Positions 12,759 to 22,581 of a DNA stretch of 39,015 bases are shown in pieces. This DNA is from a virus. Each line of letters starts with the position of its first letter. Position 1 is the first letter of the stretch. Where the stretch lies: IMG/VR virus record IMGVR_UViG_3300005293_000011, positions 988 through 40,002 of that record; one strand, written 5' to 3'. A program made the translations under genes and the position numbers. The notes under the pieces were generated by a model, which worked only from the letters and a program-made list of their open reading frames with translations, ran no database searches and was not told where the DNA came from.

Positions 12759-15700
12759 TGGTTGTAGTCAGAGCCCCTTTCGCAACCGACAGTTGGTTCT
12801 TCGTCCTACGGTAGATCTCCTCGTTGGAGAGCGACTTCGGCGAAGTGTTGTTCTGAATGAACTGAATAGGCGCCTGAGGGGCGTCATCCGGGTTAGCCTT
12901 TGCATCTGCTGTAACCTGTACCGCATTGCGAGTGGCGAAAGCCATAGCCTTCATGCCTTCAACACTGAGATTCGGGTTACCGTATCCGCTTGCCATTGTC
13001 TTCTTGGCCTTGTTGAACTCAGCCAGGTCGAGAACCGGCTTGATCACAGGATCAGAGTCGATGTTGAGCATCGTTTCTTGACCGTACTTGGACATTGCCT
13101 TGTTGAGCGCCTTGATCGCGTTCTTAGCCACATCGGTGGATGCATCAGACACCTGGTCGCCCTCAGCGAGGATACCAAGAGCTTGACCCTCCGACGACCA
13201 CGCACCAACCTTGAAGAACTCCTTTGACGGTGAGTGAACACCAAGAGTAGCCTTCGAGGCGGCGAGCGCATTCTGAGCAACTGCACGCGCAGCGGAGGTC
13301 ACGTTGTTCTGGCCACTGCGCACACCATTAGCCATACCATCAGTGATGGCGCGACCGACGTTGTACCCAGCTTCACGCATACCACCAACAGAACCATTGA
13401 TTTCGTTGATGATACCAGGACCAACCGAGCGACCGATCTGCTGGGCAGAGGCCGCGATAGCTGGTGCTGCAGAAGCTAGTCCCATTTTGAATGCAGCAAG
13501 CGACGTGGTCATAGCGACCATAGCTGCAGCGAACCCAGTGGATGTAGACCGCGTGCTAGCAAGGATCACTGCCATAGCAGCGTTGATTGCCTGACCCGCG
13601 ACATTGACACCCTGTGCTGCCATGATTGAACTCGTAGCCATGAGTTGGAAGCCCATGGATGTGGCGTTCATTCCAGCAGCAGCACCGGACCCAGCTGCAC
13701 CAACCTTGTCGATAGCACTACCGAGGGCCTTGAAGTTACCGCCCAAGGCTCCGATGTTCTCGGTCTGGGGTAGCAGCTTCTCGATCGCGGCAGTGATCTT
13801 CTTAAACGAACTGTCGATCAACCCACCCAGCGGAACCAGGAGTGCCAGACCAACAGCGGTAAGAAGAGCACCGGCGCCCAGAACCAGCAGACCGGCCCCA
13901 AGGACCAACGTAGCGGCTCCGACAACGGTGAACGTGCCAGACATTGCCAGCAAGTTCGGCATCTGATCGGCCATCTTACCCAGTGCCTTCACGAAAGCAA
14001 CAAGTGCGATAGTTCCGATGGGCCCGAACACGCCGATCAAAGCGAGACCGGCACCGAGGACAACAAGACCAGCGCCAAGCACGAGAACACCAGCACCGGC
14101 TACCAACGCACCTGCACCGAACACGAGCAAGCCCGCGCCAATAGCAAGGAACGCCGGAACCTGAGCAGCAATCATTGGAGCTACCTGAGCGAATGCCAGG
14201 AGTCCACCAGTTGCGATCAGGAGTGCCGGGCCGAGCATTGTCAGTCCGAGAGCGAAGATCACGGTAGCGCCAGCCATCATGATCATAGCCAGACCGATGA
14301 TACCAAGGGCAATTGCGCCCGTCAGGATCAAAGGTGCAGCCAAACCCAGTAGTGCCGCAGCACCACCGACCAGAATCATGGCCCCGACAATAGCAATGAT
14401 CGAGCCGATAACAGCTTCCATCGGGATGCCTGCAACGATGTTGATTGCTGCCGCCAGGATCAATACTGCCCCGGCAACGACGATCATAGCACCCGCACCA
14501 ACGATGGCACCAGTCATAAGCATTGCTGCTACGACGAGTACAGCCATTGCACCAGCCAGACCAATAAGGCCTTGGACGAGTGTACCCAGATCCATCATAC
14601 CGAATATAGTGATCGGTGCGACAAGCATGTTGATAGCCGCAGCCATCGCCATCATACCGACTGCGCCAAGAGCCATCTGTGGACCGAGGTTTGCAATCAA
14701 CAAAGCTGCAAGAACAAGGATACCGAGAGCCGTAGCGAAGATGACCATACCCTGGGTGAGAACATCCAGGGGCATCAGACCAAATGCAGTGATAGGTACG
14801 ATGAGCATGTTGATAGCAGCAGCCATAGCCATGATACCCACAGCAGCAAGGACCATCTTCGGTGCGAACTGAGACAGAATAACCGCAGCACCTACGAGCA
14901 CGCCCAGGACAGTCGCAATAGCGATACCGCCCTGAATAAGCACATCCATAGGCATGTTGCCGAAGAGGAATACCGCGCCGGCCATGATGATGACAGCATC
15001 AGCCATCAGGATCATACCGACAGCACTCTTAGCCATCTGAGGCGCGAACTTGGACACGATAACTGCAGCGCCCACAAGGAGTCCCATAGCAACCGCAAGT
15101 CCAGTCATACCCCGAAGCAGTTCATCCCAACTCATTGAACCCATGATCTTGATCGCATTAGCCAGGATAGTTACCGCAGTAGCCATCTGAATAAGCGCAA
15201 CGCCGACAAGAATCATCTTGCCCGTGTCAGACCAGGAGCCGTCAGTCAGCTGACCCATGATCTTCATAGCAGCCATCAACGAACCCATGGCAACACCCAT
15301 GCCCACCGCAGCGGACATCAGTTTGTCAGAGTCGATCTGGGCCATGATAGCCAGGGACAGTGCCAAGATACCGATAGCGATGGCGATACTCACCAGTGCT
15401 TCAGCCTTGAGCTTCGTCTGCATACCCTTCAGAACGCCCGTAACACCGTCAAGTGCATCAGAGAACCCAGAGAATATAGACGACGCATCGTCGAAGACAC
15501 CCTTGATCTTATCGAACATCTTCTTGAATGCGACACCAACAGCCAGGAGAACTCCCGCGTTGAGCGCACCCAGGAGGTGTTCAATACCGACACCGGAGAG
15601 TGCTTCGCCGATAGCGTCCGTAATCTTCGAGAACATGGGGCCTGCATCGGAAGCCATCTTAGACAAATATGCCCAAGCACTACCGAGGACACCAGCAACA

Positions 15701-17571
15701 CCAGTACCTGCAGACTTGACGTTACCGAAGAAGTCCTTGATTGCGTTGGTTACTGCAATCGCACCCTCACGGATACGGAACAGAATATCAACGAACTTGG
15801 AGTCCTCCTCGAAGAACGGGTTGCCAGTAAAGTCGCCATGATCCAACACATTGTAGATCATCTGAACGACCTTGATCAGTCCCTCGAAAGTGGACTTGAT
15901 CTTGGCAACACGGTTAGTAACGCTATCCCCATTCAAGAACTCACTGAATGCGGTACCCAGCCTGGTGATCCAGTCGATGAGCGGCTGAATACCGCCCTTG
16001 ATGAACCCGGACAGAATATCCGCAAAGCTCTCCGTCTTCTTACCAGCAGTATCGATCGGCGGAATAAGCCCTACGAAGAAGCTGATAAGCGGCGTGATCA
16101 GCCCGATAAGACTACCAAGAAGCCCAAACCCCATGCTGATAATCGACCAGAGAACTTGGAACGCTCCGGCTATCACATCAATGATGAACTTGATTGGCAT
16201 CAAGAATATCTTTACGACCTGACCGAGTTTCTCGGAAGCCTCTTCGCTGATAATCAACCCAGCAGTGAACTTCTCAAAACCCTGTGTGATCTTGACTAGG
16301 GTGCTACCCCAAGACGGCGGGAATACCTCGGCGAACGCCTTCTTGATCGGATCAAGGACCCGCTCGATTGCCGTAAATATGTTCTTTAGGGATTGCACCG
16401 CAGCGGCATAACCACCGGTATCGTGCCAGATCTGAAGCTGAGCATTACGTGCGTCAGCGCTGGCGGATACGTATGCTCCGATCTTATCGTTGAGTAATGT
16501 GAATACCTCAGTTGCTTCTTCGAAGTTACCAAGGAGAAGTTCCCATGACTTGCCCCAACCGGAACCGGCCGACTCAGCGAGTGTACCCATAAGCTGCGAG
16601 AAAGTACGAACCTTGGTTGCCGCTGCGTTAGCAGTGACTGCCTGCTTAGCCAGAGAATCGGCTTGCTGATCGGTTAGGCCAATGGCCTTTGCTTGTGCAT
16701 ATGCCAGGTCATAGTTGTCCTGGGCCATGACCTGCAAATATCCCGACATGACATCGGCAGACAACCACTCCTTCTCGAGGCTACCCTTGAAGTCACCAGA
16801 AGCAGTAGCTGCGTCCGTCGTAGACTCGTTGAACTGCCCCATAGCGGAAGCAATGTCAATAAGTCCCGTCTGCATGTTCTTGTTACCCATGCCGGCGTTA
16901 GTGATGGAGAACCAGTCCTGCGCACGGACTGTACCAGCAGAGAGCGCCTGTGACAGCTGAGTAGCTGCACGTGCAGCAGCCTCTGCGCCAGCACCGGAAG
17001 CGGCCGCTTCGTTCGAGAAACCTTTGATCATGGTTGTCGCGTCTTCGAGCTTGATGCCCGCGTTCGTGAACAAACCGATGTTCTTGGTCATGTCACCGAA
17101 GTTATAGATCGTCTTGTCGGCGTACTTGTTCAGTTCCTCGAGGGAACCGGTAACGTCGTCGAGCGTCGTGCCGTACTTCGAGGTGTTCGCAAGAATCGTC
17201 TGAATCGAGCCCATCTTAAGCTCATACTCATCGAAACCAGCCTTGGACGCCTGCGTCATACTTCCGATTGCGTTCTGCCCCCAGGAGAGAGCAAGGTCCG
17301 CAACCTTAGAGCCGATAGACAGCAAGGCACCAACGGCGACAGTCTTGAGTGCACCAAACCGGTCAGAGACCTTGTCTGCTTCGCTGGCGAGACCATCAAG
17401 GTGCACGCCGTTTGCCGCGTTGGCAAGTTCGCCGAACTTCGACTTAGCTGCAGACATGTCAAGGCTGGCCTTGAGCTTGTCCAGGGCAGACATCGTACTA
17501 GCGACGCCGCTTTGGAAATTGTCATTCTTGAACGACATCTGTACGATGCGTTCGTCAATGCTTTTGCTCAT
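12742..17571 (-). CDS. Tape measure protein
   Basis: The product is 1609 residues, beginning MSKSIDERIVQMSFKNDNF at an ATG in a four-base ATGA overlap. A TTG seven codons upstream is less likely. The N-terminal domain (~90-300, GFDEYELKMGSIQTILANT, DWFSITNAGMG) is a classic tape measure start. Residues ~690-1330 are very hydrophobic and include tandem 60-residue repeats (MPMDVLIQG... to ...MLIVPITAFG, at least three in strict register). The C-terminus has GVHSPSKEFFKVGAWSSEGQ. The length predicts a tail of roughly 240 nm at 0.15 nm per residue. Confidence 0.95.
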   Translation of the reverse strand: MSKSIDERIVQMSFKNDNFQSGVASTMSALDKLKASLDMSAAKSKFGELANAANGVHLDGLASEADKVSDRFGALKTVAVGALLSIGSKVADLALSWGQNAIGSMTQASKAGFDEYELKMGSIQTILANTSKYGTTLDDVTGSLEELNKYADKTIYNFGDMTKNIGLFTNAGIKLEDATTMIKGFSNEAAASGAGAEAAARAATQLSQALSAGTVRAQDWFSITNAGMGNKNMQTGLIDIASAMGQFNESTTDAATASGDFKGSLEKEWLSADVMSGYLQVMAQDNYDLAYAQAKAIGLTDQQADSLAKQAVTANAAATKVRTFSQLMGTLAESAGSGWGKSWELLLGNFEEATEVFTLLNDKIGAYVSASADARNAQLQIWHDTGGYAAAVQSLKNIFTAIERVLDPIKKAFAEVFPPSWGSTLVKITQGFEKFTAGLIISEEASEKLGQVVKIFLMPIKFIIDVIAGAFQVLWSIISMGFGLLGSLIGLITPLISFFVGLIPPIDTAGKKTESFADILSGFIKGGIQPLIDWITRLGTAFSEFLNGDSVTNRVAKIKSTFEGLIKVVQMIYNVLDHGDFTGNPFFEEDSKFVDILFRIREGAIAVTNAIKDFFGNVKSAGTGVAGVLGSAWAYLSKMASDAGPMFSKITDAIGEALSGVGIEHLLGALNAGVLLAVGVAFKKMFDKIKGVFDDASSIFSGFSDALDGVTGVLKGMQTKLKAEALVSIAIAIGILALSLAIMAQIDSDKLMSAAVGMGVAMGSLMAAMKIMGQLTDGSWSDTGKMILVGVALIQMATAVTILANAIKIMGSMSWDELLRGMTGLAVAMGLLVGAAVIVSKFAPQMAKSAVGMILMADAVIIMAGAVFLFGNMPMDVLIQGGIAIATVLGVLVGAAVILSQFAPKMVLAAVGIMAMAAAINMLIVPITAFGLMPLDVLTQGMVIFATALGILVLAALLIANLGPQMALGAVGMMAMAAAINMLVAPITIFGMMDLGTLVQGLIGLAGAMAVLVVAAMLMTGAIVGAGAMIVVAGAVLILAAAINIVAGIPMEAVIGSIIAIVGAMILVGGAAALLGLAAPLILTGAIALGIIGLAMIMMAGATVIFALGLTMLGPALLIATGGLLAFAQVAPMIAAQVPAFLAIGAGLLVFGAGALVAGAGVLVLGAGLVVLGAGLALIGVFGPIGTIALVAFVKALGKMADQMPNLLAMSGTFTVVGAATLVLGAGLLVLGAGALLTAVGLALLVPLGGLIDSSFKKITAAIEKLLPQTENIGALGGNFKALGSAIDKVGAAGSGAAAGMNATSMGFQLMATSSIMAAQGVNVAGQAINAAMAVILASTRSTSTGFAAAMVAMTTSLAAFKMGLASAAPAIAASAQQIGRSVGPGIINEINGSVGGMREAGYNVGRAITDGMANGVRSGQNNVTSAARAVAQNALAASKATLGVHSPSKEFFKVGAWSSEGQALGILAEGDQVSDASTDVAKNAIKALNKAMSKYGQETMLNIDSDPVIKPVLDLAEFNKAKKTMASGYGNPNLSVEGMKAMAFATRNAVQVTADAKANPDDAPQAPIQFIQNNTSPKSLSNEEIYRRTKNQLSVAKGALTTTNAKPS

Positions 17572-17948
17572 GCAGAGATCACCGCCTTCCAAGCCTCATC
17601 AGCAATTTTATCGAATACCGGGGCAATAGCCGGGTTAATATAATCTCGGCCTTGAACGTAACCGCCGGTACCCGTACCGTGGCCATACTGAAGCAGGATC
17701 GCTAGCGGTGCGCCGCCAACAATATGCGAGTTGGTGAACACAATGGTCCACCGAGAGCCGCTGTTTGTGACTTTGTAGCCCCAAGAAGCAGCGGTTGCGC
17801 CGGACTCCCGAGGGGTGGCCGACGACAAGGCCGCCACCCCTACGGAGCCGAACTGTTCCAACCGTTTGAATAAGTCTGCATCGCTCAACGCTTTGAGGAA
17901 CTTTTCGGTTTTCTTAAAGTCACCTGTCTGCGTGAATTCGATAGGCAT
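17568..17948 (-). CDS. HK97 gp10-like tail completion/neck protein
   Basis: The product is 126 residues. The C-terminal part LLQYGHGTGTGGYVQGRDYI, then NPAIAPVFDKIADEAWKAV, fits the HK97 gp10-like family (PF04883 pattern), which normally caps the head-tail junction. Here the gene lies directly before the tape measure rather than with the connectors at 24 kb, so a tail-specific role is possible. The ribosome site GGAGTAAC is good. Confidence 0.82.
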   Translation of the reverse strand: MPIEFTQTGDFKKTEKFLKALSDADLFKRLEQFGSVGVAALSSATPRESGATAASWGYKVTNSGSRWTIVFTNSHIVGGAPLAILLQYGHGTGTGGYVQGRDYINPAIAPVFDKIADEAWKAVISA

Positions 17949-17950
17949 AG

Positions 17951-18208
17951 TTACTCCAACGTTTGAATTGCTGCCAAAATCATGCCATCAGTGATAACTG
18001 CTGGGTTTGAGCCAATAGGTGCGCCGGGAGGCTGGTTTTTAGCGTATTCCCACGCCTCGGCCCAACCTGGCGATGCTGCGAGGTCCCAACGATTCTCTTC
18101 TGTCCATTCCGAATATGGCTTGGACTTTTTCTCGACGGCGGCACAAGCTACCAATCGGGGGAATAGTTCATTATCCGCAGCAATTTCAGCTATGGTGTTA
18201 TACGACAT
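17951..18208 (-). CDS. Small tail-module protein of unknown function
   Basis: The product is 85 residues and mostly helical: AEIAADNELFPRLVACAAVEKK, then ENRWDLAASPGWAEAWEYAK and ITDGMILAAIQTLE. It resembles small proteins seen next to gp10-like genes, where some take part in tail assembly. No motif gives a function. The ribosome site AGGAG lies before the ATG. Confidence 0.8.
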   Translation of the reverse strand: MSYNTIAEIAADNELFPRLVACAAVEKKSKPYSEWTEENRWDLAASPGWAEAWEYAKNQPPGAPIGSNPAVITDGMILAAIQTLE

Positions 18209-18215
18209 TATACTC

Positions 18216-20051
18216 CTAGTTACCTGTCATCCACATAATATTGTCTAGCGCAACCCACGAGACTACTGTATTTCCTCCGGTCATGAACATGCCTGGATGG
18301 GTAGTATCGCCCGTGTCTCTTTCGCCTCTAAGGTTGAGTCGAGCAGTTACCTGCGCAGATACAGTAAGGAAAATAGTAGTCGTCTCCGGGAACATGTTCC
18401 TAGTCATGGTAGTAAACCTAGAGTTTGTCGTACCACTCTTCATAAGGCCTTTAGTTACAGCCAAACCATCTGCCCTACGAAGGAACGATGGTTGAGTAAA
18501 CGCGCCCGAATATATGGCCCAACTGCTAAATAGGACCATAGGTTTCCAGGACAGGGTGTCCGAGGTAACTGACGGAACCGCGAGACCACAAAGACTAATC
18601 CATGTATTAGAAGTTGTTCCCGTTTTCCAACCAAGACCGCCACTAGAACCTGGCATCGCGCTGGTAAATCCGAAATCGCCAGATGCGCCTACGGTGGCGT
18701 GGGTTTGTTGGCTAGGGTTATAGGCTGTAGGCATGCTAACCATAAGCAATCCATCGGTAGCCGTAGATCCACCGCCGACAAGGCCCGCATACCAAACAAA
18801 CCCATAAGGGTCTTTCCAGTAACGCGGCTGGCCCCAAATGCTAGTGTTATAGGCAGTCCACCCATTGACAAGCGCAGAGCCTGAGCCCGTAGCACCAATA
18901 TTAGTCCATGTTGCCACACCCTTTGCAGGAAATGCTATGCCATCCAAGGATAAGTATGTGTTACCACTAGTAGCGCTACTCTCCGTTACAATTTCACCAA
19001 TTGATGTAACTTTTATTGTTCTCGGAGTATCGCCATTGTTAACTGGGAACAACATAGTTGTATCGGGCCAGCATTCAGGCGGGAGTTGACCCACCTTGAC
19101 ACCACCGCCACCGGTACCATAACCAATCAAACCGGATAGCAATACGATACCGGAAGGAAGTCTCTGCGCTCTCGCATCAGCCCAGTTAAGCGCCGAATCA
19201 CCGTTACGAGTAGTGTAGTGTACCCAGTTATTAAATAGAGTAATACGCTGGATGCCACCATACATGGGATCTTGACTATGGCCCACGATAACCCAGGTGT
19301 TGTTTTCGCGCCTCAGAGTTACTGCTCGGTTACGCCAGGCTTTGTACTCGCTAACCCAGATATAGGCCTCGGTCGAGAGAGTAGTTCCAGGAAGAAATGT
19401 AACTTTAGCGGGGCCGGGACCCTCGTAGGCAGGGTCCAAGAGACCGGTGGCATAGATCTGACCTTGGGGGTATACCCGTATCGTGGTGTCGTCCAGTCCA
19501 CTAGGCAGATTCGTTGTGGCGGAGTCGTATACTACTGTCCCGTTCCATTCCGAAAGAACTTGCAGCTGAATGGGTCCATGATATACAGGCAGAGACACCC
19601 ACACATTAAACACATAAGTGCTGATTTGCTCTGTGTACCATAGAATACTACCTGAGATTTCACCATTCTCAAACACTTCTACCTGGACAAGATTGTCACC
19701 GCGTTGACCCACGTGTACTTTGGCCGAGTACTTAGATATAGTCCCGAAATTACCGCCGCCATTAAAGTCGAAAATAATTTGAGACCCATTGACCGCGTTG
19801 ACTCCGTTAACCGTAGCAACTCGAATGTACTTGCGTAGGGTTGAGCCGACGCCGCCGTTGCTACCAAGCGACTTCGGCATTGCGTCATCGCCTTTAGGCC
19901 CTTGCGGCCCTCGCACCACACCAGCATTCTGGGTAGTACCGTCATTGGTCTTGAGGATCAGGTTGCCGTTTACGTCAACGAGCCCTGAAACAATCGCTTT
20001 GTCCTCGATCGCCTTGGAACGAGCAGCGTTAAATACAGTTACTGAAGCCAC
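18216..20051 (-). CDS. Tail fibre protein with short collagen-like stem
   Basis: The product is 611 residues and starts at GTG with AAGGAG six bases upstream. The N-terminus, SVTVFNAARSKAIEDKAIVS, then NGNLILKTNDGTTQNAGVVR, is the attachment motif of many actinophage fibres. A short Gly-X-Y piece follows (GPQGPKGDD). The remainder is beta-rich with repeated ATGSGSALVNGW/TAYN- and MPTAYNPS-type segments. It probably binds the host surface. Its base composition is more A+T-rich than the capsid or tube genes, hinting at exchange. Confidence 0.85.
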   Translation of the reverse strand: MASVTVFNAARSKAIEDKAIVSGLVDVNGNLILKTNDGTTQNAGVVRGPQGPKGDDAMPKSLGSNGGVGSTLRKYIRVATVNGVNAVNGSQIIFDFNGGGNFGTISKYSAKVHVGQRGDNLVQVEVFENGEISGSILWYTEQISTYVFNVWVSLPVYHGPIQLQVLSEWNGTVVYDSATTNLPSGLDDTTIRVYPQGQIYATGLLDPAYEGPGPAKVTFLPGTTLSTEAYIWVSEYKAWRNRAVTLRRENNTWVIVGHSQDPMYGGIQRITLFNNWVHYTTRNGDSALNWADARAQRLPSGIVLLSGLIGYGTGGGGVKVGQLPPECWPDTTMLFPVNNGDTPRTIKVTSIGEIVTESSATSGNTYLSLDGIAFPAKGVATWTNIGATGSGSALVNGWTAYNTSIWGQPRYWKDPYGFVWYAGLVGGGSTATDGLLMVSMPTAYNPSQQTHATVGASGDFGFTSAMPGSSGGLGWKTGTTSNTWISLCGLAVPSVTSDTLSWKPMVLFSSWAIYSGAFTQPSFLRRADGLAVTKGLMKSGTTNSRFTTMTRNMFPETTTIFLTVSAQVTARLNLRGERDTGDTTHPGMFMTGGNTVVSWVALDNIMWMTGN

Positions 20052-20060
20052 TTCGTCTCC

Positions 20061-20810
20061 TTATAGTGAGGTGATCTGGTATGTCTGAGGTGCTACCTGC
20101 TTGACCGAAGGCCAGTCAATAAGCGATTGCTGAAGAGCCAAAGCCTGAATTGCCTCCGGGGGTCCGGTGATTGTAGCGGTTCCATCGCCGTTGTCTACGA
20201 CCTTGAGGATCGCATTGTCTTGGAATATGGTCTCAATCTCGGCCGGCGTCGGCATGTGAGCGATGACACCTTCGCCGCCGTACAGTTGTTCCTCGATCGC
20301 AGCAACGGTCCATTCATGGGCCAGGGCTGTGTCGATCACAATATGCGAAGAGGGCACACGTCCAGCAAGGTTAACAGGTTTAGAAGTAAGCTGCCATGAG
20401 AACGTAGTCGGGTCAAGTGCGTCTGCCAGCGTCGAAAAAACGACATCGTCAGGACTCGCCACGATGTTGTAGACCAGGTGGATACGATACGACGTCTCCC
20501 CGGTCATAACACGGTAGGCGAAACTGAACGGACGCAGCAACGAGGGGTTATAACCAGAATATGGTTCGAACTCGGGCGGGTAAGTGAATGCCGTCAGGCT
20601 AGCCTTGTAGTCCAAAGCTCGCTTGCGAATATAGACCTTCTGCCCATCGATGAACGACTGGTTCATCACAGTTTCAGGAGAGGGTTCATCAACGGAAACC
20701 AGACCGGTCCAGGCGATGCCCGGGGTGTCCGGAATATAGAACACACCACGATCAACACCCGTAGTGTACGGGCTAAGAACGTTGTCATTCCATTTAATTC
20801 GGAAATCCAT
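20061..20810 (-). CDS. Tail-tube-type protein, paralogue 3
   Basis: The product is 249 residues. Its core matches the main tail protein at 23149: TTGVDRGVFYIPDTPGIAW, SLTAFTYPPEFEPYSGY, YRIHLVYNIVASPDD, TFSWQLTSKPV and EEQLYGGEGVIAHMPTPAE. The C-terminal extension differs (LKVVDNGDGTATITGPPEAI, then DWPSVKQVAPQTYQITSL). It could be a tube variant, tail-tip or neck ring protein. Only the homology to tail tube proteins is clear. The ribosome site is GAGAGGG. Confidence 0.85.
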   Translation of the reverse strand: MDFRIKWNDNVLSPYTTGVDRGVFYIPDTPGIAWTGLVSVDEPSPETVMNQSFIDGQKVYIRKRALDYKASLTAFTYPPEFEPYSGYNPSLLRPFSFAYRVMTGETSYRIHLVYNIVASPDDVVFSTLADALDPTTFSWQLTSKPVNLAGRVPSSHIVIDTALAHEWTVAAIEEQLYGGEGVIAHMPTPAEIETIFQDNAILKVVDNGDGTATITGPPEAIQALALQQSLIDWPSVKQVAPQTYQITSL

Positions 20811-20833
20811 TGTTGAACCCTCTCTTGAATTAG

Positions 20834-21742
20834 TTACAGGTATGTAGCGTGAACCTGGATGCCAGCAACTGAGACTGCAACGTCAGTAGCCGCAGCAGCA
20901 GCCGTGATCGCAATACCGATACCCAAAGTGAACCGCTTCCCCATCGAGCCAAACTCGTAGAGGACTTCGTTGGTCGCAGCAGGAATTGCGATCGTGAGGA
21001 TCGGAATATCGGTACCAGGAACAGGCGCCGTGGCCTTGTTGTAGAGCTTGACGTACGCTGCTGTGGCAACCGCGCTAGAAAGGCTGATCTCGAACAACGA
21101 ACCAGCCGAGGCCTTGATGACCGCAGCGTTCGTAGACGCGGTAGAGATTGCCGAATAAGCAGTTACAGCCGTGTTCGGACTGACCAAGAATACGCCGGAG
21201 CCAGTCACAGGGTGCGTCTGAATAGCAGGGGCCGGCTCAGTCGCATAGGACCCACGGACAAGGGTAACCGTTGCGATCGACGAAGCAGTGACTGCGGTGG
21301 ACAGCCGAACTCGGAACCAATGATAAGCGTTTACCGACGCCTCCCATGCTGTTACGTAGCCAGCACCAACAGCCATCGACAGTGCGGGGGACACTAGTTC
21401 AACCGTGTTCGCGTTGGAACGGGAGGCCGTCACGCCAAACCACGTACCGTCGGTACCGTTAGTTGAGTCCAACGACCCTTCGAAAGTGATAACACCTGCG
21501 GACATCGTAGCAGTACCGGTGTTCTTGAGGTGGACTACTACGTTGGATGCGTCGGTGACATCTACAGCCACTTGCTGGCCGACAGTAATAAGGTTGCCCG
21601 CAACGTCCGGGAAATATCCCGGTTTGGTCGAGACTCGCAGTCGGCCGTCTGCGTTCATCGAGAGTTCCCCGACCTGGTTGGCCGAGTAGCTGGGGTCAGC
21701 AATGACGGCCTTTGCCGCCAACAGAAGTTTGGTAATTGCCAT
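20834..21742 (-). CDS. Structural protein, beta-rich
   Basis: The product is 302 residues. It begins with a helical MAITKLLLAAKAVIADPSYS segment. Long beta-strand regions rich in Ala, Thr and Val follow (VVVHLKNTGTATMSAGVITFEG, AIPAATNEVLYEFGSMGKRF). No cysteine or catalytic motif is seen. Similar beta-rich proteins serve as virion decoration or fibre components. The exact role is unknown, but its position between two tube paralogues supports a tail structural role. The ribosome site is AGGAG. Confidence 0.78.
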   Translation of the reverse strand: MAITKLLLAAKAVIADPSYSANQVGELSMNADGRLRVSTKPGYFPDVAGNLITVGQQVAVDVTDASNVVVHLKNTGTATMSAGVITFEGSLDSTNGTDGTWFGVTASRSNANTVELVSPALSMAVGAGYVTAWEASVNAYHWFRVRLSTAVTASSIATVTLVRGSYATEPAPAIQTHPVTGSGVFLVSPNTAVTAYSAISTASTNAAVIKASAGSLFEISLSSAVATAAYVKLYNKATAPVPGTDIPILTIAIPAATNEVLYEFGSMGKRFTLGIGIAITAAAAATDVAVSVAGIQVHATYL

Positions 21743-21743
21743 G

Positions 21744-22565
21744 TTAATCTCCTATGACGTAGTTGAGGAATCCGGCGTCAGGGTCACCAGATGTAGAAGT
21801 ATCGACCCAGAAGGTTTCTTCGCCGACTGCGAGTACCGGAACAGTAGCGCTCTTGTATGCCCGATACATAGCGGACGTGAATATACCGGAGTTATCCTGC
21901 TCCTCATAGAACTCAATCTCGAGGAAGGCATCGATGTAGTCCAGGAATTCTTGCATGGTGGTCAACTGACCAATAACGCCCTCGCCGCCGTAAAGGTGAT
22001 CCTCGATTGCCGAAAGCAGGGCGGGATCAGTGTTACGGGAGTCGATTACGAGATGCGCAGTAGGCCGCCGACCCGATATACGGGAAGGGACAGTCGTGAT
22101 GTCCCAGCTGAATGAGATTGGATCGACTGAACTTCCGATCGTCTGGTGTTGACGGTCGGACGGGGACGCGTAGGCGTTGAATACGACGTGGAGCTTGTAA
22201 GCACCCGAGTCCTCCCTGTCAATATCGTTACCGATAAGCGTACGAAAACTAAAGTTGAACGGTTTAATCGGCTGAAGGCCATACCCGATACCCTGGATGT
22301 CAAATGCGGTGCCATCATGTGCACCGAATTCAAACGGGGCAGAGTACGCCTCGATAGTCGCCTTGAAGTCACCGTAGAGACGGGCTTCCAAGATCTTAAT
22401 ACCGTCAAGATACAACGGCGTGACGGAGGCACTTTCTACAGATTCGGTAACACCGGTAACGCCGTTCCAGGCGACACCCATGCCATCCACTGAGTATAGC
22501 ACCATCCGGTCAACGCCGGTTTCAAACGTGTGTGTTCCCGGGGCATTCCAGGTAAGACGAGACAT
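21744..22565 (-). CDS. Tail-tube-type protein, paralogue 2
   Basis: The product is 273 residues. It shares with the 23149 protein the motifs FETGVDRMVLYSVDGMGVAW, NGVTGVTESVES, FSFRTLIGNDID, YKLHVVFNAYASPSD, SFSWDITTVPS and EDHLYGGEGVIGQL. The C-terminal ~60 residues are unrelated to the other two copies (FLDYIDAFLEIEFYEEQDNS...). It is presumably another ring-forming tail protein. The ribosome site is GAAAGGG. Confidence 0.87.
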   Translation of the reverse strand: MSRLTWNAPGTHTFETGVDRMVLYSVDGMGVAWNGVTGVTESVESASVTPLYLDGIKILEARLYGDFKATIEAYSAPFEFGAHDGTAFDIQGIGYGLQPIKPFNFSFRTLIGNDIDREDSGAYKLHVVFNAYASPSDRQHQTIGSSVDPISFSWDITTVPSRISGRRPTAHLVIDSRNTDPALLSAIEDHLYGGEGVIGQLTTMQEFLDYIDAFLEIEFYEEQDNSGIFTSAMYRAYKSATVPVLAVGEETFWVDTSTSGDPDAGFLNYVIGD

Positions 22566-22581
22566 TAATGGCCCTTTCTAC

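Noticed and set aside
14279-14872. 197-codon plus-strand frame in the tape measure gene
   Set aside because: It is the antisense of hydrophobic repeats (Ala/Ile/Met codons), with no start signal.
17571-17592. TTG start seven codons upstream for the tape measure protein
   Set aside because: The ATG at 17571 has the ATGA overlap typical of this genome and the added residues look unlike a tape measure start.
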